Positions 22,233 to 33,115 of a DNA stretch of 64,000 bases are shown piece by piece. The stretch's first letter is position 1, and every line of letters starts with the position of its first letter. The notes under the pieces were generated by a model, which was not told the origin of the DNA, searched no databases, and saw nothing but the letters and a program-made list of their open reading frames with translations. The stretch covers positions 8,804,001 to 8,868,000 of the forward strand of contig OX463829.1 of NCBI GenBank assembly GCA_949825045.1, written 5' to 3'. The stretch is from Argyresthia goedartella. Lineage: Eukaryota; Arthropoda; Insecta; Lepidoptera; Argyresthiidae. The translations under genes and the position numbers were made by a program.

Positions 22233-23474
22233 ATTGAATTGTGACATTTGGCATGATGGCTCAAAGCACAAGTAAAAGAAAAAAACCTGCAAAACCGAAA
22301 ATGTGTACTTCCTTCATTAAAAGCGAGTAGCATTAAAGTAAAGTAGTGTTTATTTGCATGAACATGCGAGTCTGACTCGCACTTGGCCAGGTTTCACAAC
22401 TCCATTTTGCGTAACTGGTGGCTAGCCCATTCCGCAGCAAACAGATATGGAATAAGATCCAGCATTATTTTCGATTCGTGTCGAAAATTGGCTGCCAGTT
22501 CAAACTATGACCGTAATTGTCTCGCTTCGACAAATTTCGAGGATTAATCAGTCGACTGATCGCCAGACAGATCGACTACACCAACTAAGGTCGATGCCCT
22601 CGGTGACTCATCAGAGCTCATTGTATGGGTAATGGATATTCACTTTATTATGTCTGTCTGTCAGCCCCACGTGGTCCCACTCAGGTGAACATATTGTTAG
22701 AGAAGCCAGCAGCAGTGTTGTTTGGTTTGGTTAGCCGTAATTGGAAAATGACAGAGCTAGATGAGCTAGCAACTTAAATACTGACTGGGCCGCCTGTGGC
22801 AAATATTTAGGTTAGGTAAGGATAACTTTATTGATGTTCGATTTAGTATTAGCAGTTTTTATGTCGTGATTTTCCTCGATCGAGCAAAATTTTAAACTCT
22901 CATTAGGGTGTGTCTCTCATGAAATTAATGACAGTAAAGCCTTCATTATACTTGTAAAATGGCAAACGAAGAAACTTGCATGTATTTTGCTAGAACCGAG
23001 AAACATTTTCCAACGTCATTAAATTTTCGTCCACGCCCCATTATCAAGATTTTATTAAAACGCAGCCACTTTTATTAAGACCATACAATTTACCCCATTT
23101 CCTTACCAAGGAATCTAAAAGCAATATGAATTTCAAATTAAACCCAGTTGGAATACAATTCCTAGACACCATTCACTTTGGCATTTCAGACCAACAATGA
23201 TATCATTTTCCCTTGACATTTCATACCCTCTGAAGCTGCATCTTCATCGTTTCATAACTTGGAATTGAATGTGAAATACCTACCGACGTATGCGATACCA
23301 TTAGGGATGTTCAATGGTTATTGAAAGGGTACCTTTTTACTGATAAAACACTGATTTTGTTAGTGAGTTGTATGAAAATACAGATAATTGACGTCAGCAA
23401 TGTTAAGGGTCTTACGATAACACAAAAAGGTATATCAAGTTAACATCGTTAAATTATAATCGAATGTAACGATT
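22233..23474. other. Repeat fragments, no gene
   Basis: GCGAGTCTGACTCGCACTTG at 22366-22385 is a family B terminal fragment and TTTGCGTAACTGGTGGCTAG at 22405-22424 is an S3 fragment. The remainder (22460-23474) shows no recognised feature. Confidence 0.4.
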
Positions 23475-23995
23475 TTTATCCACACACGTACCATAAGCCC
23501 TCTTTACTGCGTCCAAAAATCGCACGTTACGACCAGCATAATGGTACTAAAGTCTGGCAAACGAAAGCGTGACCTGAGAAAACGTGGTAGAATTCATAAA
23601 ACCTCTATGTGGTATCACTAACATAAATCACTACACTCCGTTCAGTTATTCAAAAGATATTTGCCTATCTTTCTGCTGTACGGAAGCGTTACAGCTAGAA
23701 AGAGAGACAGAGGTTTAGAATAACCGAACGGAGTGTGACTATCTATCACTTTGTCGTTTGACGTAAAAATTCATTTCTTATCTGAATGTTGGTAAATTAT
23801 GACCATAATGTATAAATTTTCGACAAATTATGACATTCAAATTTCGAACGCCGGCACCCGGCTGCGTGCTGCCCCTAGTCTGTCTGTGAAGTTGGTGCTA
23901 CTGAACAAGCTAAACAAGTGCAGAGCAATTATCAATGCCACCATGCCGGTCGAACATGCGGTTCCTGAACACATCAAAGAGAGCTTAAGATATGG
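23475..23995. mobile_element. MITE, family A copy 3, with nested insert
   Basis: Left end TTTATCCACACACGTACC and the GC-rich module on the right (GCCGGCACCCGGCTGCGTGC at 23850) identify family A. Between about 23543 and 23762 extra sequence not found in other copies includes a small palindromic element. The right terminal inverted repeat is truncated near 23991. Confidence 0.65.
23632..23737. mobile_element. Small nested MITE
   Basis: About 105 bp with inverted ends ACACTCCGTTC...GTTATTC and GAATAAC...GAACGGAGTGT, inside the MITE A copy. Non-coding. Confidence 0.5.
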
Positions 23996-24609
23996 CATTA
24001 TGTATCAGTCACATAAACTAATATTTTTGTTGATGATATTTATATTTATTTAGGTATTTAGATTTGTCTATCCAGTCATCACCCCTATTCAGAAGGTATG
24101 CTTAAATCTGGTTTTATAATCGGTCGGATCGCTTATATTGATTTATTCAAATTATGTACATTGACCAACGTTTAAGGCCGACCTCGTTTGATTTGACCTC
24201 ATTAGGCGATGAATGTCAGTGATGTACTTGTTAAGAGGTTTTATTTTATGGAATTTAGTTGCAGACTCTATTAGTTGAATAGTAGTTTTAATTAATTACA
24301 TAAGCAGATTTAAGTCAACGATTCAAAATATTTTTATTGTACCTACTGTCAAAAACAACAAGTTGAGAAAACATAAATTTATTTTGTAAAATATAATTGG
24401 CATTCAGAATGTTTAATGACTTTCCACTTCAATATCCTTAAGTGGGTATTAAAAGTACCTGGGTACGTTACCTACTATTAAGTATTCTGTGCCTATATCA
24501 ACTAAATCCCTTAAAAAAACTTCAAGTATCTCATGCCGTTCGTTTAAGCCCAACCCTATCAAGGTTACGCGACTAGCCAGTAGCCACCACTATTACCCTT
24601 TCGACCGAA
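23996..24609. other. No gene seen
   Basis: AT-rich, starts with the family A outer flank (TCAGTCACATAAACTAAT). Nothing else recognised. Confidence 0.4.
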
Positions 24610-24790
24610 CTAGACACCTCGGGCCGTAACGTCATAAGGGTGCTCTAAGGGTATTGTATTCCACAGAAGTGTCTAGTTAAATCGTCTGGGTTACAAAGCA
24701 AAGATGGCGGGAATACCACGCGCATGCGCGATGGAAGCGTCAAACAGCTGTCGCTCCAGCCGCCATGTTGGGGTTGGTGTACTGACACCG
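24610..24790. promoter_or_regulatory. Candidate promoter with NRF1/YY1-like sites
   Basis: Within a repeat-poor stretch: GTAACGTCATAAG (CRE/ATF-like, 24628), AAAGATGGCGGG on plus (24700-24711, YY1-like), palindrome CGCGCATGCGCG (24719-24730, NRF1-like core GCGCATGCGC) and on minus CAACATGGCGGCTGG (24750-24764, YY1-like). These motifs are known from broadly active metazoan promoters; their use here is inference. On minus, the ATG in the last motif opens only an 8-codon frame. Direction is uncertain. Confidence 0.3.
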
Positions 24791-25398
24791 TTTTTACGAT
24801 TTTTACTACGAGGGTTATTTTTCGATTATTTTGCTGGTTTTTTTTTATGATAGCCTTTGGACATATTATGTATCTATAATTTATGTATTGAGCGAGAATA
24901 TACTTAGTTGGCACTGGCTGGATAGAACGTGATTTTGCAATGATAATTCGAAATATATTTTCTAATCCCCTTTTGAAAAAGTATTTAATAAATGTTAGAT
25001 AAGTATTACCTAATATCTTGATGTTATAATGTTTAATTACATTCATATTTACAATAAAACCTGGATTAACCTGGGCACAGTGCGCCCAGTTGTTGTAATG
25101 TTAAAAACAAAATATCGACTGTATACTACTCTATACATCTTGCCCCTACAAAAGATCTACACATAAAGCTATGATTTGGAAGCGTATAATCTAAAACTTC
25201 TTCTAAGAATAGGGGGACACGTAATATTTTCTTTTGTAAACTTTCAAGAAGAAATACTTTTCACTTATCTATGTATACCCATTGAGTTGGTTAACAATTT
25301 CAATTATATAAGTTGTTTGTTTCCCTCAAAAAACTGCTTTACAACGACCTAACGTGGATCTAATGTGACGTTTAAGCTCATATACTTACGGGTGGCTG

Positions 25399-25491
25399 CT
25401 ATGAGTTCGGATCAGCTTTCTTCAACGCCTTATTTCGCTTTTCAGCAAACTCGGCACTCAGTCTGTGAGCCTTTAACGTTTGCTTTGACAT
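25399..25491 (-). CDS. Hypothetical 30-codon ORF before a splice donor
   Basis: Minus-strand ATG at 25491 in good context (AACAATGTC) starts MSKQTLKAHRLSAEF and continues with a Lys/Arg/Glu-rich helix-like stretch ending KADPNS, then TAG. Nine bases after the stop codon comes a consensus donor, CACCCGTAAGTA (GT at 25389-25388). This could be a complete small peptide, an upstream ORF in a first exon, or chance. I do not recognise the sequence. The surrounding 25.4-26.1 kb has no repeats, and a GCATGCGCGGAAG motif (NRF1/ETS-like) lies upstream at 25985-25997. Confidence 0.22.
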   Translation of the reverse strand: MSKQTLKAHRLSAEFAEKRNKALKKADPNS

Positions 25492-26914
25492 TGTTCACAC
25501 ACAAAACACAACAAACTACACACTCAAACGGCCCCTAAATCTATGGTAGGAAAATTATCGCAATACGAACACGTTTGAAGCCGACTCGACGCGTGTAAGC
25601 TAACACTTATGTACAAAATTCGTTGTAATATTAGGCGTTTATTTAGAAATCTTCTTAATATCACAATGATGACTGGACCATCTAAGTTTCAGAACGATCT
25701 GTAGAACTCAAATGTTAATAGTCTGGTTTATATTGATCAAAAAGTATACCAATACTCAGATGGAAATCCACACAGTTTCGTCGCGTTTTTGAATGAAAAT
25801 GTCTGTAGAAACCTTGACTATAACACTATTTACACTTCACTACAGCACAGACGGAACGAACAGGGTGATATCGTATAAATTTAATGTAGAAATTGTGAGA
25901 TTGTTATTTATACACAGTTATTGAAGCGAGGTTCTGTCGCGGATAGCTTGGTTTGATTAGGTGTGAAGTTCGTGCGGTTCAGTACGCATGCGCGGAAGGG
26001 TAGCCTCACTAGGGGTGACGGGCCTTTTGTTGTTAAGTTCAGATGTAAAACAGCGAAGAGAAACATATAAGGTTAGGGGAGTTTAGGTTTTACCAATCGT
26101 CGCCGTGTATTTGATAAATTTGGGTATGTTGTTTTGTCAGCTTGTTTTTTTGTTGTGATAGCTGATGCAATTCGATATAGGTTTTTGTTTTACTTACCTG
26201 CTTACTCATGGTAACTGTAGATAACGCCGAAATTGTAATTAATAATAACCGAATTTATAGGCAAATTTAACAATACTACTTTAAGCATTAAACTACATAT
26301 GTATAAAAAAAATACAAATCTTAAATTGAAATCATAAAAAAAAATATGTTCAAGTTTGATATTGTTCAGCGCTACGAAAAACAATCTCGTAACGCTTCGT
26401 TTTCCTTATGAAGCCTACGATGATACTACGTCGCGTTTCGAGAATGTGAATTGCTACGGCGTAGTACTCGATTCTCGCAGTTTGTAGTTTCTGTCATTGT
26501 AGACTATGTTACGTACTTTATAATTAAAATAATAAACAATTTACCAATATGTACATAAATACATAATATCAATACAAATAGATAAAATTATACTATAAAA
26601 TATACATCAATACAATATATACTTACATAAGTCTATTATGGAAGAGAAAGATACTGTTATTTTAAGCGACTTATACAGACATGAAGTCTGCTGTCTCTGA
26701 TGGCGCTAGGATGTTTGTTCCAGAGCCTGAAGCTGGTAGTCTGAGTTTTCCTTTTCCTTCACCTCTCTCTGTAATTATAATAACTCTCTAAAGGTGAGCA
26801 CGATTATGTTCCGTCTCATCGTATGTTAAAAGGGGGACTTTAAGTTATGCTGGTATTATAGTAGTTTATGTGACTGCTGCATAATGCCTAATTATGTACA
26901 GTTACATACACTAG
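25492..26914. other. Repeat-poor stretch, no gene confirmed
   Basis: Possible upstream region of the small minus ORF, with GCATGCGCGGAAG at 25985. From 26100 on it is AT-rich. At 26862-26885 the family A outer flank (TAGTAGTTTATGTGACTGC) begins. Confidence 0.35.
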
Positions 26915-27275
26915 TTTATCTACACACATATCATAAGCTCTCTTTGATGTGTTCAGGAACCGCATGTTTGACCGGCATTGTGGTTCTGCAATTGTTTAGC
27001 TTGTTCTGTAGTACCAACTTCACGCAGGCGGGCGTCGGCGTTCGAAATTTGAATGTTAGTACCAACTTCACAGACAAACTAGGGACGGCACGCGGGTGGG
27101 CGTCGGCGTTCGAAATTTGAATGTCATTATATGTAGAAAAACTACACATAATGACCATTATGTGTAGTTTTCCAGATACGAAACGAGTTTTTACCAAGTA
27201 GTTTAACATAATGCTGATCGTAACGTGCGGTTTTTGAACGCAGTAAAGAGGGTTTATGATACGTGTGTAGATAAA
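26915..27275. mobile_element. MITE, family A copy 2
   Basis: 361 bp, same length as copy 1, with ends TTTATCTACACACATATC and GTGTGTAGATAAA. The central hairpin (27138-27153 with 27156-27171) has perfect 16-bp arms whose sequence differs from copy 1 at paired positions. The 126-codon minus frame is the repeat, not a gene. Confidence 0.8.
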
Positions 27276-27683
27276 ATTATTTTTGAGAAGCAATAATAGA
27301 GTACTATTCATTCAGAGTATTTATCAGAAGTCATTATAGAGGTAATAGTGATTAACTAACCGACTGTTAATTGGCGGATATCATTATTTATTTGGGCAGT
27401 AGATTAAGAGTATCCCTCTATAGCTTTGGGATATCCTGTGTTTTAGAATTACTTAAATAAAAATCTGTCAAGTGCGAGTCGGACTCGCACAGGAAAGGTA
27501 TCATGGTACATGAATAACCACAAAAAATACGTCAGCTGCTAAAAATTATTTGCAAGGCGCCTCTGCCACCCCATTAGGAAAATTATGTCATGTTATATCA
27601 ATAGCCTTATCTGATTTTAAAACAACACAAAGTTTTCTTACAAGCTTTTATTTTTATTATAAAACACTTTTATTTAGTTACTT
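27276..27683. other. Repeat fragments, no gene
   Basis: GTCAAGTGCGAGTCGGACTC at 27467-27486 is the family B end. CGCCTCTGCCACCCC at 27559 resembles the S3 tail. No coding signal. Confidence 0.4.
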
Positions 27684-27914
27684 GACGACCCGAATGGCCG
27701 AGTCGGCCAAGGGTCCCGGGTTCGGGTCCCGGTGGGGGCAAATATTTGTTCGATGAGAACGGATGTTTGTACCCTAGTCATGGTTGTTTGTATGTAAGTA
27801 TAATATTTATCAATATAAGTATGTGTATCGTTGTCTAGTACCCAAGATACAGGGAATCCTAGTTTGGGGCTAGATCAATGTGTGTAAATAGTGTCCGAGG
27901 TATTATTATTATTA
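27684..27914 (+). mobile_element. SINE family S1 copy b, head deletion
   Basis: As copy a but lacking about 20 bp between the A and B boxes (after GAGTCGGC comes directly CAAGGGTCCCGGG; the segment AGTGACCCTGCCTACGAAG is missing). The body and (TTA)n tail are normal. Confidence 0.88.
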
Positions 27915-28014
27915 GTTTCACCTGTCCCGGTGTCTGTAATGAAATCTTGCCAGTTACATTTGACCCACTTCCCGGTTTCTGATCGAGCTGAAATTTTGCA
28001 CACATATGCAAATC

Positions 28015-28420
28015 GGATGACAATACGATATTTTGATAACATGTAGCTGATCTGATGATGGAGCCGAAAGGTGGCCATGGGAACTCAGTAACAAAACGAC
28101 ACAGCCCTATCTACTTTGAGCGCGTTTGATTCGTCTTTACATGTCCTTTGGTCCTATACAATATTTTCATGACATGGTGCTGATCTGATGATGGAGCCGG
28201 AAGGTGATCTTAGGAACTCTGTTATTAAAATACGCAACCCCATTGAGTTTGGGTTCCTTTGATTTGTTTGTACTTTAGCCATATACAATATTTTTATGGC
28301 ATGGAGCTGATCTGATGATGGAACCGGAAGATGGCCATGGGAACTGTGTAATTAAACGACGCAACCCTATCGAGTTTCGGCTAGTTTAATTCGTCTTGAC
28401 AATTACACTGGTCCTAGATG
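28015..28420. repeat. Tandem repeat, three units of about 130 bp
   Basis: Landmark GCTGATCTGATGATGGA recurs at 28046, 28179 and 28306 (periods 133 and 127). Each unit also has CATGGGAACT or a variant and ACGACGCAACCC-like text. Similarity between units is about 75-85 percent by eye. The family is unnamed here. Confidence 0.75.
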
Positions 28421-29154
28421 CATCATAAATACGAAAAGAAAAAATAAAAAAAAGTAAAAAAACATTTTTTTTAGAAAAAACTTTTATTTAAATGCTCTGA
28501 AAAGAAGAAAATTCATTTTAAGTTAAATTAAACCCATCAAATAATTATAGTATAAAAAATATTTTATATAAAAGCTTGTTGCGAGATTCACTTGTATTTC
28601 TAAAATGTGTAATTACTGAAATCTACATAAAGTAAATCTCGCATCAATCTTTTTTATTTTTCCTTTGACTGTACCCTATTTCAACTGACATAGGACATTG
28701 TCAAAAATATCATCAAGGTACAGGATTGTCGAAAAAGATCTAACTTTTTTATTTGATTAATTAGAGTCTTGCTGCCTTGTAATTAAACATTGAGATTATA
28801 CAGTTCTTCATTTTAAGATGTGTTAGAAAATGCTAAACTCTGGGCCCGTTCTGACCATTGTCAAATTTTCATTGGTTTTGGATAGCATGGCCGATAGCAT
28901 GTTTTGAAACCTGACGATCTAATGCCAACACGTAACATTTGTGGTTGTGTCGACTCCCGTTGCGTTAAGATATTTGTTTCTGCACATTATTTTAGGGCTT
29001 AAGTGTTTAGCAAATTGTGTAAAAACATACATCTAAAAATACAACCGAACTTTTTTGTTAAAAAGAGTCGGTTAAAAAAGAAATTTTCAACCCAAAATAA
29101 CTAAATGTTAACCAAAATATAACATCCTGTTCTATCCTATTCTACATGGTGTCG
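28421..29154. other. No gene seen
   Basis: AT-rich. AAAAGAGTCGGTTAAAAAAG at 29059-29078 resembles the end of family K. Nothing else recognised. Confidence 0.4.
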
Positions 29155-29230
29155 CCTCGCTCTGCTCCGCTTCGCTTCGGCTTTACATAAAGTTCTGACC
29201 TAACAAAAATAACTAGTATTCGTAAAGAAA
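29155..29230. repeat. Copy of the 5.9-kb tandem unit, inverted
   Basis: GTCGCCTCGCTCTGCTCCGC is the complement of the purine-rich block in 5866-6212, followed by GACCTAACAAAAAT, also the complement of that repeat. Confidence 0.55.
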
Positions 29231-29231
29231 A

Positions 29232-29490
29232 TGACCTACAGCTACCAATAAGGTTCTGTGAATCTACATGGGGGCACTTAATTTGGTGAAATATTGGTAG
29301 TAATTATATTTTTTACCCTATTTTATTCTAAAGTACAAACAAAGTCTAACACTTAAAGATTTGACCTACAGCTACCAATAAGGTTCTGTGAATCTACATG
29401 GGGGCACTTAATTTGGTGAAATATTGGTAGTAATTATATTTTTTACCCTATTTTATTCTAAAGTACAAACAAAGTCTACACTTAAAGATT
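29232..29490. repeat. Tandem duplication of 130 bp
   Basis: 29232-29361 and 29362-29490 are almost identical; I see one single-base gap (TCTAACACTT against TCTACACTT). Both start TGACCTACAGCTACC. High identity implies a recent duplication or an assembly artefact. Confidence 0.9.
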
Positions 29491-29591
29491 TAATTATTAA
29501 GTGCCTGCTAAAAATCTAAAAACATTATGGCCACAAAGGCCTTTTATGACGTTACTGGAATCTTACGTTCTTTATCGTTACTGGATTCTTA

Positions 29592-29648
29592 CGTTCTGGA
29601 ATCTTGACGTTAAGGCCATTATGGCCTTAACGTCAAGATTCCAGAACG
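29592..29648. repeat. Perfect palindrome, 28-bp arms, 1-nt spacer
   Basis: Arms 29592-29619 and 29621-29648 are perfect complements around a single T. Left arm starts CGTTCTGGAATCTTGACG. Upstream (29540-29591) there are two partial direct copies of the same words (ACTGGAATCTTACGTTCT, ACTGGATTCTTACGTTCT). Confidence 0.92.
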
Positions 29649-29856
29649 GATGGATTGGGTACTCACTGCGGCGGGGAGAGTCCCGTCTCACCCGACAAGC
29701 TGTTGTCGGCAACCCCGCGAGGAAACGGAAGAGAGCGCGACCCAAATGTTCCTGGAGGAGGACAATTGCCGACGAAGCCAAGCAAGTCGGAACCAGCTGG
29801 CCAGAAATCGCCGAGGCCGCTAGTGACCGACAGAAGTAGAAGGCCCTGCTCCTCAA
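29649..29856 (+). pseudogene. Non-LTR retrotransposon C-terminal fragment
   Basis: Plus frame encodes the tail end of a LINE ORF2: WIGYSLRRGESRLTRQAV, then KRARPKCSWRRTIADEA, then TSWPEIAEAASDRQ. The pattern R.RPK.(S/T)WRRTI.(D/E)E...G.SW.....A.DR is the usual C-terminus of RTE-X/CR1-type LINEs. A stop replaces the Trp expected after DRQK. Starts immediately after the palindrome. Confidence 0.7.
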
Positions 29857-30242
29857 GTAGTTTGAGGACCCAAGAGAAGACACTCACATTTAATTCTGTC
29901 AGCAATACCATCAACTTTTACCTTGATTAACATTTATTTAACTCCTGCCCAACTTCGCAATTACGAGTGTAACAATCTCGTCATCAAAGTATAACAACCA
30001 CCCTAATAGGGGAAAAGGGTCCGTTAAATCCAGAAATTTTAATGGATTAGTAGAAATATTATATTACAGATTCGTATGAGAGTAGCGCTAGCAAAGATAT
30101 TCATCAAAATGATTAAATGTCTATGGACCAAAAGGGAATTTTAATTTAAGTCTGCATGCAGTCTAATGAAAAACTAAAGTAAAAGTATTTGTGTCAATAA
30201 AAACTACAACTGTGTAGGTTTACTACAAATAATATCATTAGA
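29857..30242. other. No gene seen
   Basis: Probably includes the 3' UTR of the LINE fragment, then AT-rich sequence. Confidence 0.35.
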
Positions 30243-31034
30243 GAATGAAATACTTTTTTCACACCTTTCATTCGGAAAAGTAAGTTTTGCTCCACGACGA
30301 GAGGGAGCAAAATGCTACTTTTCTGTTCCAGCTACTTTTTTAATTTATTTATTGGCATTTAGCATTTCCGCAATGTGCCAATTGAACACCGATCAAAATA
30401 ATCGAATGTAATTATGAAATTACATTACAATTGACTACGATGACGTAGTCGATTAAAAACGAATATGTTTCAAGTTTTAACTTTAAATGAAAATTTATGA
30501 ATTATTCGTAATATTTAAAAAAAAGTCACAATAAATTATATGTTTTACTGAAATCAAAACTATCGATGACTGTTATTGTGATATAATGAATATTGATATC
30601 CGAAACCATTGTAATATTTTATTCGATTATTTTTACACATTAGTAAAAGTATACAGGAATATTTTATCTGTGGTGACCTTTCCTTAATCCTTCAGAATCC
30701 GCCATTATAAAAAAAGTTTTGTTTACGTTGTTCGATTACTGTAAAAGTGGTGAAAGTATAATTCAAAGTATATATATATATATTTTTAGAGCATTTAATT
30801 TAAATTTTCCTCATAGTCGCTGTGAAAAATTGTATATGTCACTCAGGAGCAAAATTATTTTCGTCATGGGCGTTAACGCTTGAATCCTTCGTTACGCTCA
30901 GGATTCTAACTTAGAATCCCTCGCTACACTCAGGAATCTATCGTAGAATCCTTCCCTTCACTCTGGAATCAATGTACCGCCCTCGCCGTAAATACATCAT
31001 TTTGCTCCCTTGTGACACAAATAACTATTAAGTA
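30243..31034. repeat. Repeat G, copy 1 (about 790 bp)
   Basis: Inverted homologue of 40200-40848. Ends carry TTTTGCTCC...GGGAGCAAAATG (near 30285-30312) and TTTTGCTCCCTTGTGACAC (near 31000). This copy has three degenerate tandem units of about 30 bp (GAATCCTTCGTTACGCTCAG and variants, 30880-30970) where copy 2 has one. Non-coding; probably an old non-autonomous DNA element. Confidence 0.65.
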
Positions 31035-31337
31035 TTTGGCCTCCTGCTGGACAAAGGCTTTCTCGGTTCGATAAATCAATAGATAGGAAAGTTATTTTAA
31101 GCTGACTTTTGCGTAATATTTCAGTTTCAAGGCTGAATTATTTTGTTTTTTTTTGTTTTATCAGGTGTCTATTAACTAATTAAAATTATTTAATTTGTAA
31201 ATTAATCTGATAAATGTACCTAGCGCCATCTATAGACGTAGCTTCCTTCGAGTCAAAATCCGTGCCTTTTTTTGTCAACGCTATTAGACGATAATTTCTC
31301 TTTGAACACATATGCACGCTCCAGTGAAGCTTGTATT

Positions 31338-31705
31338 GATAAGGGTTCCATACCCGAAGGGTGCCAAACGGGACCTTTTACTAAGCCTCCGCTGTCCGTC
31401 CGTCAGTCCGTCTGCGGGATGTATCTCAAGAACCGTAATAGGTAGAGTTTTAATTACATGTGGAGTGTGTATTTCTGTTGCCGCTACTGCAACAAATATT
31501 GAACTAAACGCGATAAAAAAAAGTTCAAGTGCGAGTCGGACTTGCGCACGAAGGGTTCTGTACCACTGTACAATGGTAGGGAAGGTGTGGCGTGATTAGT
31601 TTGGATTTTACATAGCAAAATGTTGTTTACAAAGTTATTTGTGCGGCTACTTTCATACTCCATGTACGTAACCAGGTGCATTTATAAGTTTGTATGTGGT
31701 TTACA
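31338..31705. repeat. Family B repeat fragments, two joined
   Basis: 31338-31526 matches the GGGTTCCATACCC-starting part of family B. 31527-31705 is the opposite end (CAAGTGCGAGTCGG, GTACGTAACCAGGTGC) in inverted orientation. Full-length copies are at 36944-37345 and 52031-52424. Confidence 0.65.
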
Positions 31706-31727
31706 GATTTAAAAAGGCAACAAATAT

Positions 31728-31996
31728 AATGATCACCAAAATATTTTTTTCCTACCCAAAATTGATAAATGAACACCAAAAGTTGCAAAAAATATCAGGG
31801 CAAAATACTGCGGTAGCTTAGGTGAAGCCCCCTTTATCCTTCGTGTTAGGTTGAACATGTAAGAACAACAAAAAATACTTAAAACACATACTTAAGTACA
31901 CAAAACATAAAAAGAAGTTTGGTGATCATTTATCCATTCTGGCAGTCATTTCGAATTTATTGGTAGTAAAATAGGTGCGTTTTTGGTAATCGTTTA
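31728..31996. mobile_element. MITE, family C copy 2
   Basis: Opposite orientation to copy 1: AATGATCACCAAAA at the left, AAGTTTGGTGATCATTTATC inside the right end, TTTTGGTAATCGTTTA as the outer right end. The core (31790-31865) reads CACTGCGGTAGCTTAGG-like sequence and CTTCGTGTTAGGTTGAACAT. Confidence 0.65.
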
Positions 31997-32390
31997 AACA
32001 TAAGCCATTTAAAAACCTTGGCAATTCCGGGTAGGTTTTTTCGTAATCTTTGGCTTAAGTATGTAATTATTCTGTATTTTTTTCACAATTTTATACTTTA
32101 TAGTTTCGGAGATATGGGGTGAATGGTAATTTTTGCACGTTTTTTGATCAATCAATTATGAACCACACGTCTTTAAAAAAATAAGGGGTCCTCATATAAC
32201 GTGTTTTTTTTCGTCATGTAACTACAAATTTAAGGCTTTCGCGATTTTTTGTTTACTGGGGGGGGTGCAATTTTGTCAATTTTCTCACCACACCCAAAGG
32301 CGAGCTTCAACACTTTACTAATATAGATAATAATATAGGGTAACTTTTTAAAAATCCCGTTTGATCCCGGGCCAGGAACATTGTTATAAA
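31997..32390. other. No gene seen
   Basis: Overlaps a family B-like tail text (TTTCGGAGATATGGGG near 32103, also near 48531). A G run is at 32259-32266. No coding signal. Confidence 0.4.
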
Positions 32391-32634
32391 TAATAATAAT
32401 ACCTTGGACACCTTTTACACACATTGATCTAGCCCCAAACTAGGATTCCCTGTATCTTGTAGACAACGATATATATACATATATAGAGAAATATTATACT
32501 TAGATAGATAAACAACCATGACTAGGGTACAAACATCCGTTCTCATCAAACAAACATTTGCCCCCACCGGGACTCGAACCCGGGACCCTTGGTTTCGTAG
32601 GCAGCGTCACTGCCGACTCGGCCATTCGGGTCGT
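32391..32634 (-). mobile_element. SINE family S1 copy c
   Basis: Minus-strand copy: tail (AATAAT) at the left, tRNA-like head with the A-box complement GGCCATTCGGGTCG at the right, B box complement GGGACTCGAACCC at 32569. Abuts repeat D copy 1, twelve bases away. Confidence 0.9.
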
Positions 32635-32645
32635 TATCCGTTATC

Positions 32646-33115
32646 CGTTAAGGGATTAAATATGGCCAGAAATGCATCTTTAGCTTCAATTCTAGGCTAA
32701 ACTAGACAACATAAAATGTAGGATAAGTATAAGTTATAAAAGGTCTATTAGAGATAAGAATGGACTTTTAAAATTACCGGATATCTGTTATATTTAATAC
32801 TAAAAAATATTTTTCGCAATGCATTATTATTCAACTAAATGAACAAGCGCTCGGAGACGAAATCAGTTTCCTATATGAAATTTTCACGCAAAAATAGGTA
32901 AAAAAAGGGAAAAATTTTGTTTGTTTTATTTTATTTTTAATGTTATTATTACAGGAGTTTAGTAATATTTTCTATAATTTTCTCGGTCTCGGAGCGCGGG
33001 CTGCCCCGCGGGGCTCTGCGCGGGAGCATGCGTCAGTCTGCTTCGACGCGATGCGACGGGTATTTGTTTTCTTTGTCTAATTCTCAATGCCATTGGCCTA
33101 TGTTCAGCCCTTAAG
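32646..33115. repeat. Repeat D, copy 1
   Basis: Inverted homologue of 37807-38310. Outer words TTAAGGGATTAAATATGGCC on the left and ATGTTCAGCCCTTAAG on the right. Contains a GC-rich block at 32980-33060 (GGGCTGCCCCGCGGGGCTCT) that is nearly identical in both copies although the surroundings are AT-rich. No ORF is conserved. Confidence 0.7.

Noticed and set aside
26931..27311. 126-codon minus ORF with relatives at 3 kb, 23.8 kb and 47.2 kb, suggesting a gene family
   Set aside because: All copies lie inside MITE family A; similarity is at the DNA level and frames extend through inverted ends and hairpin.
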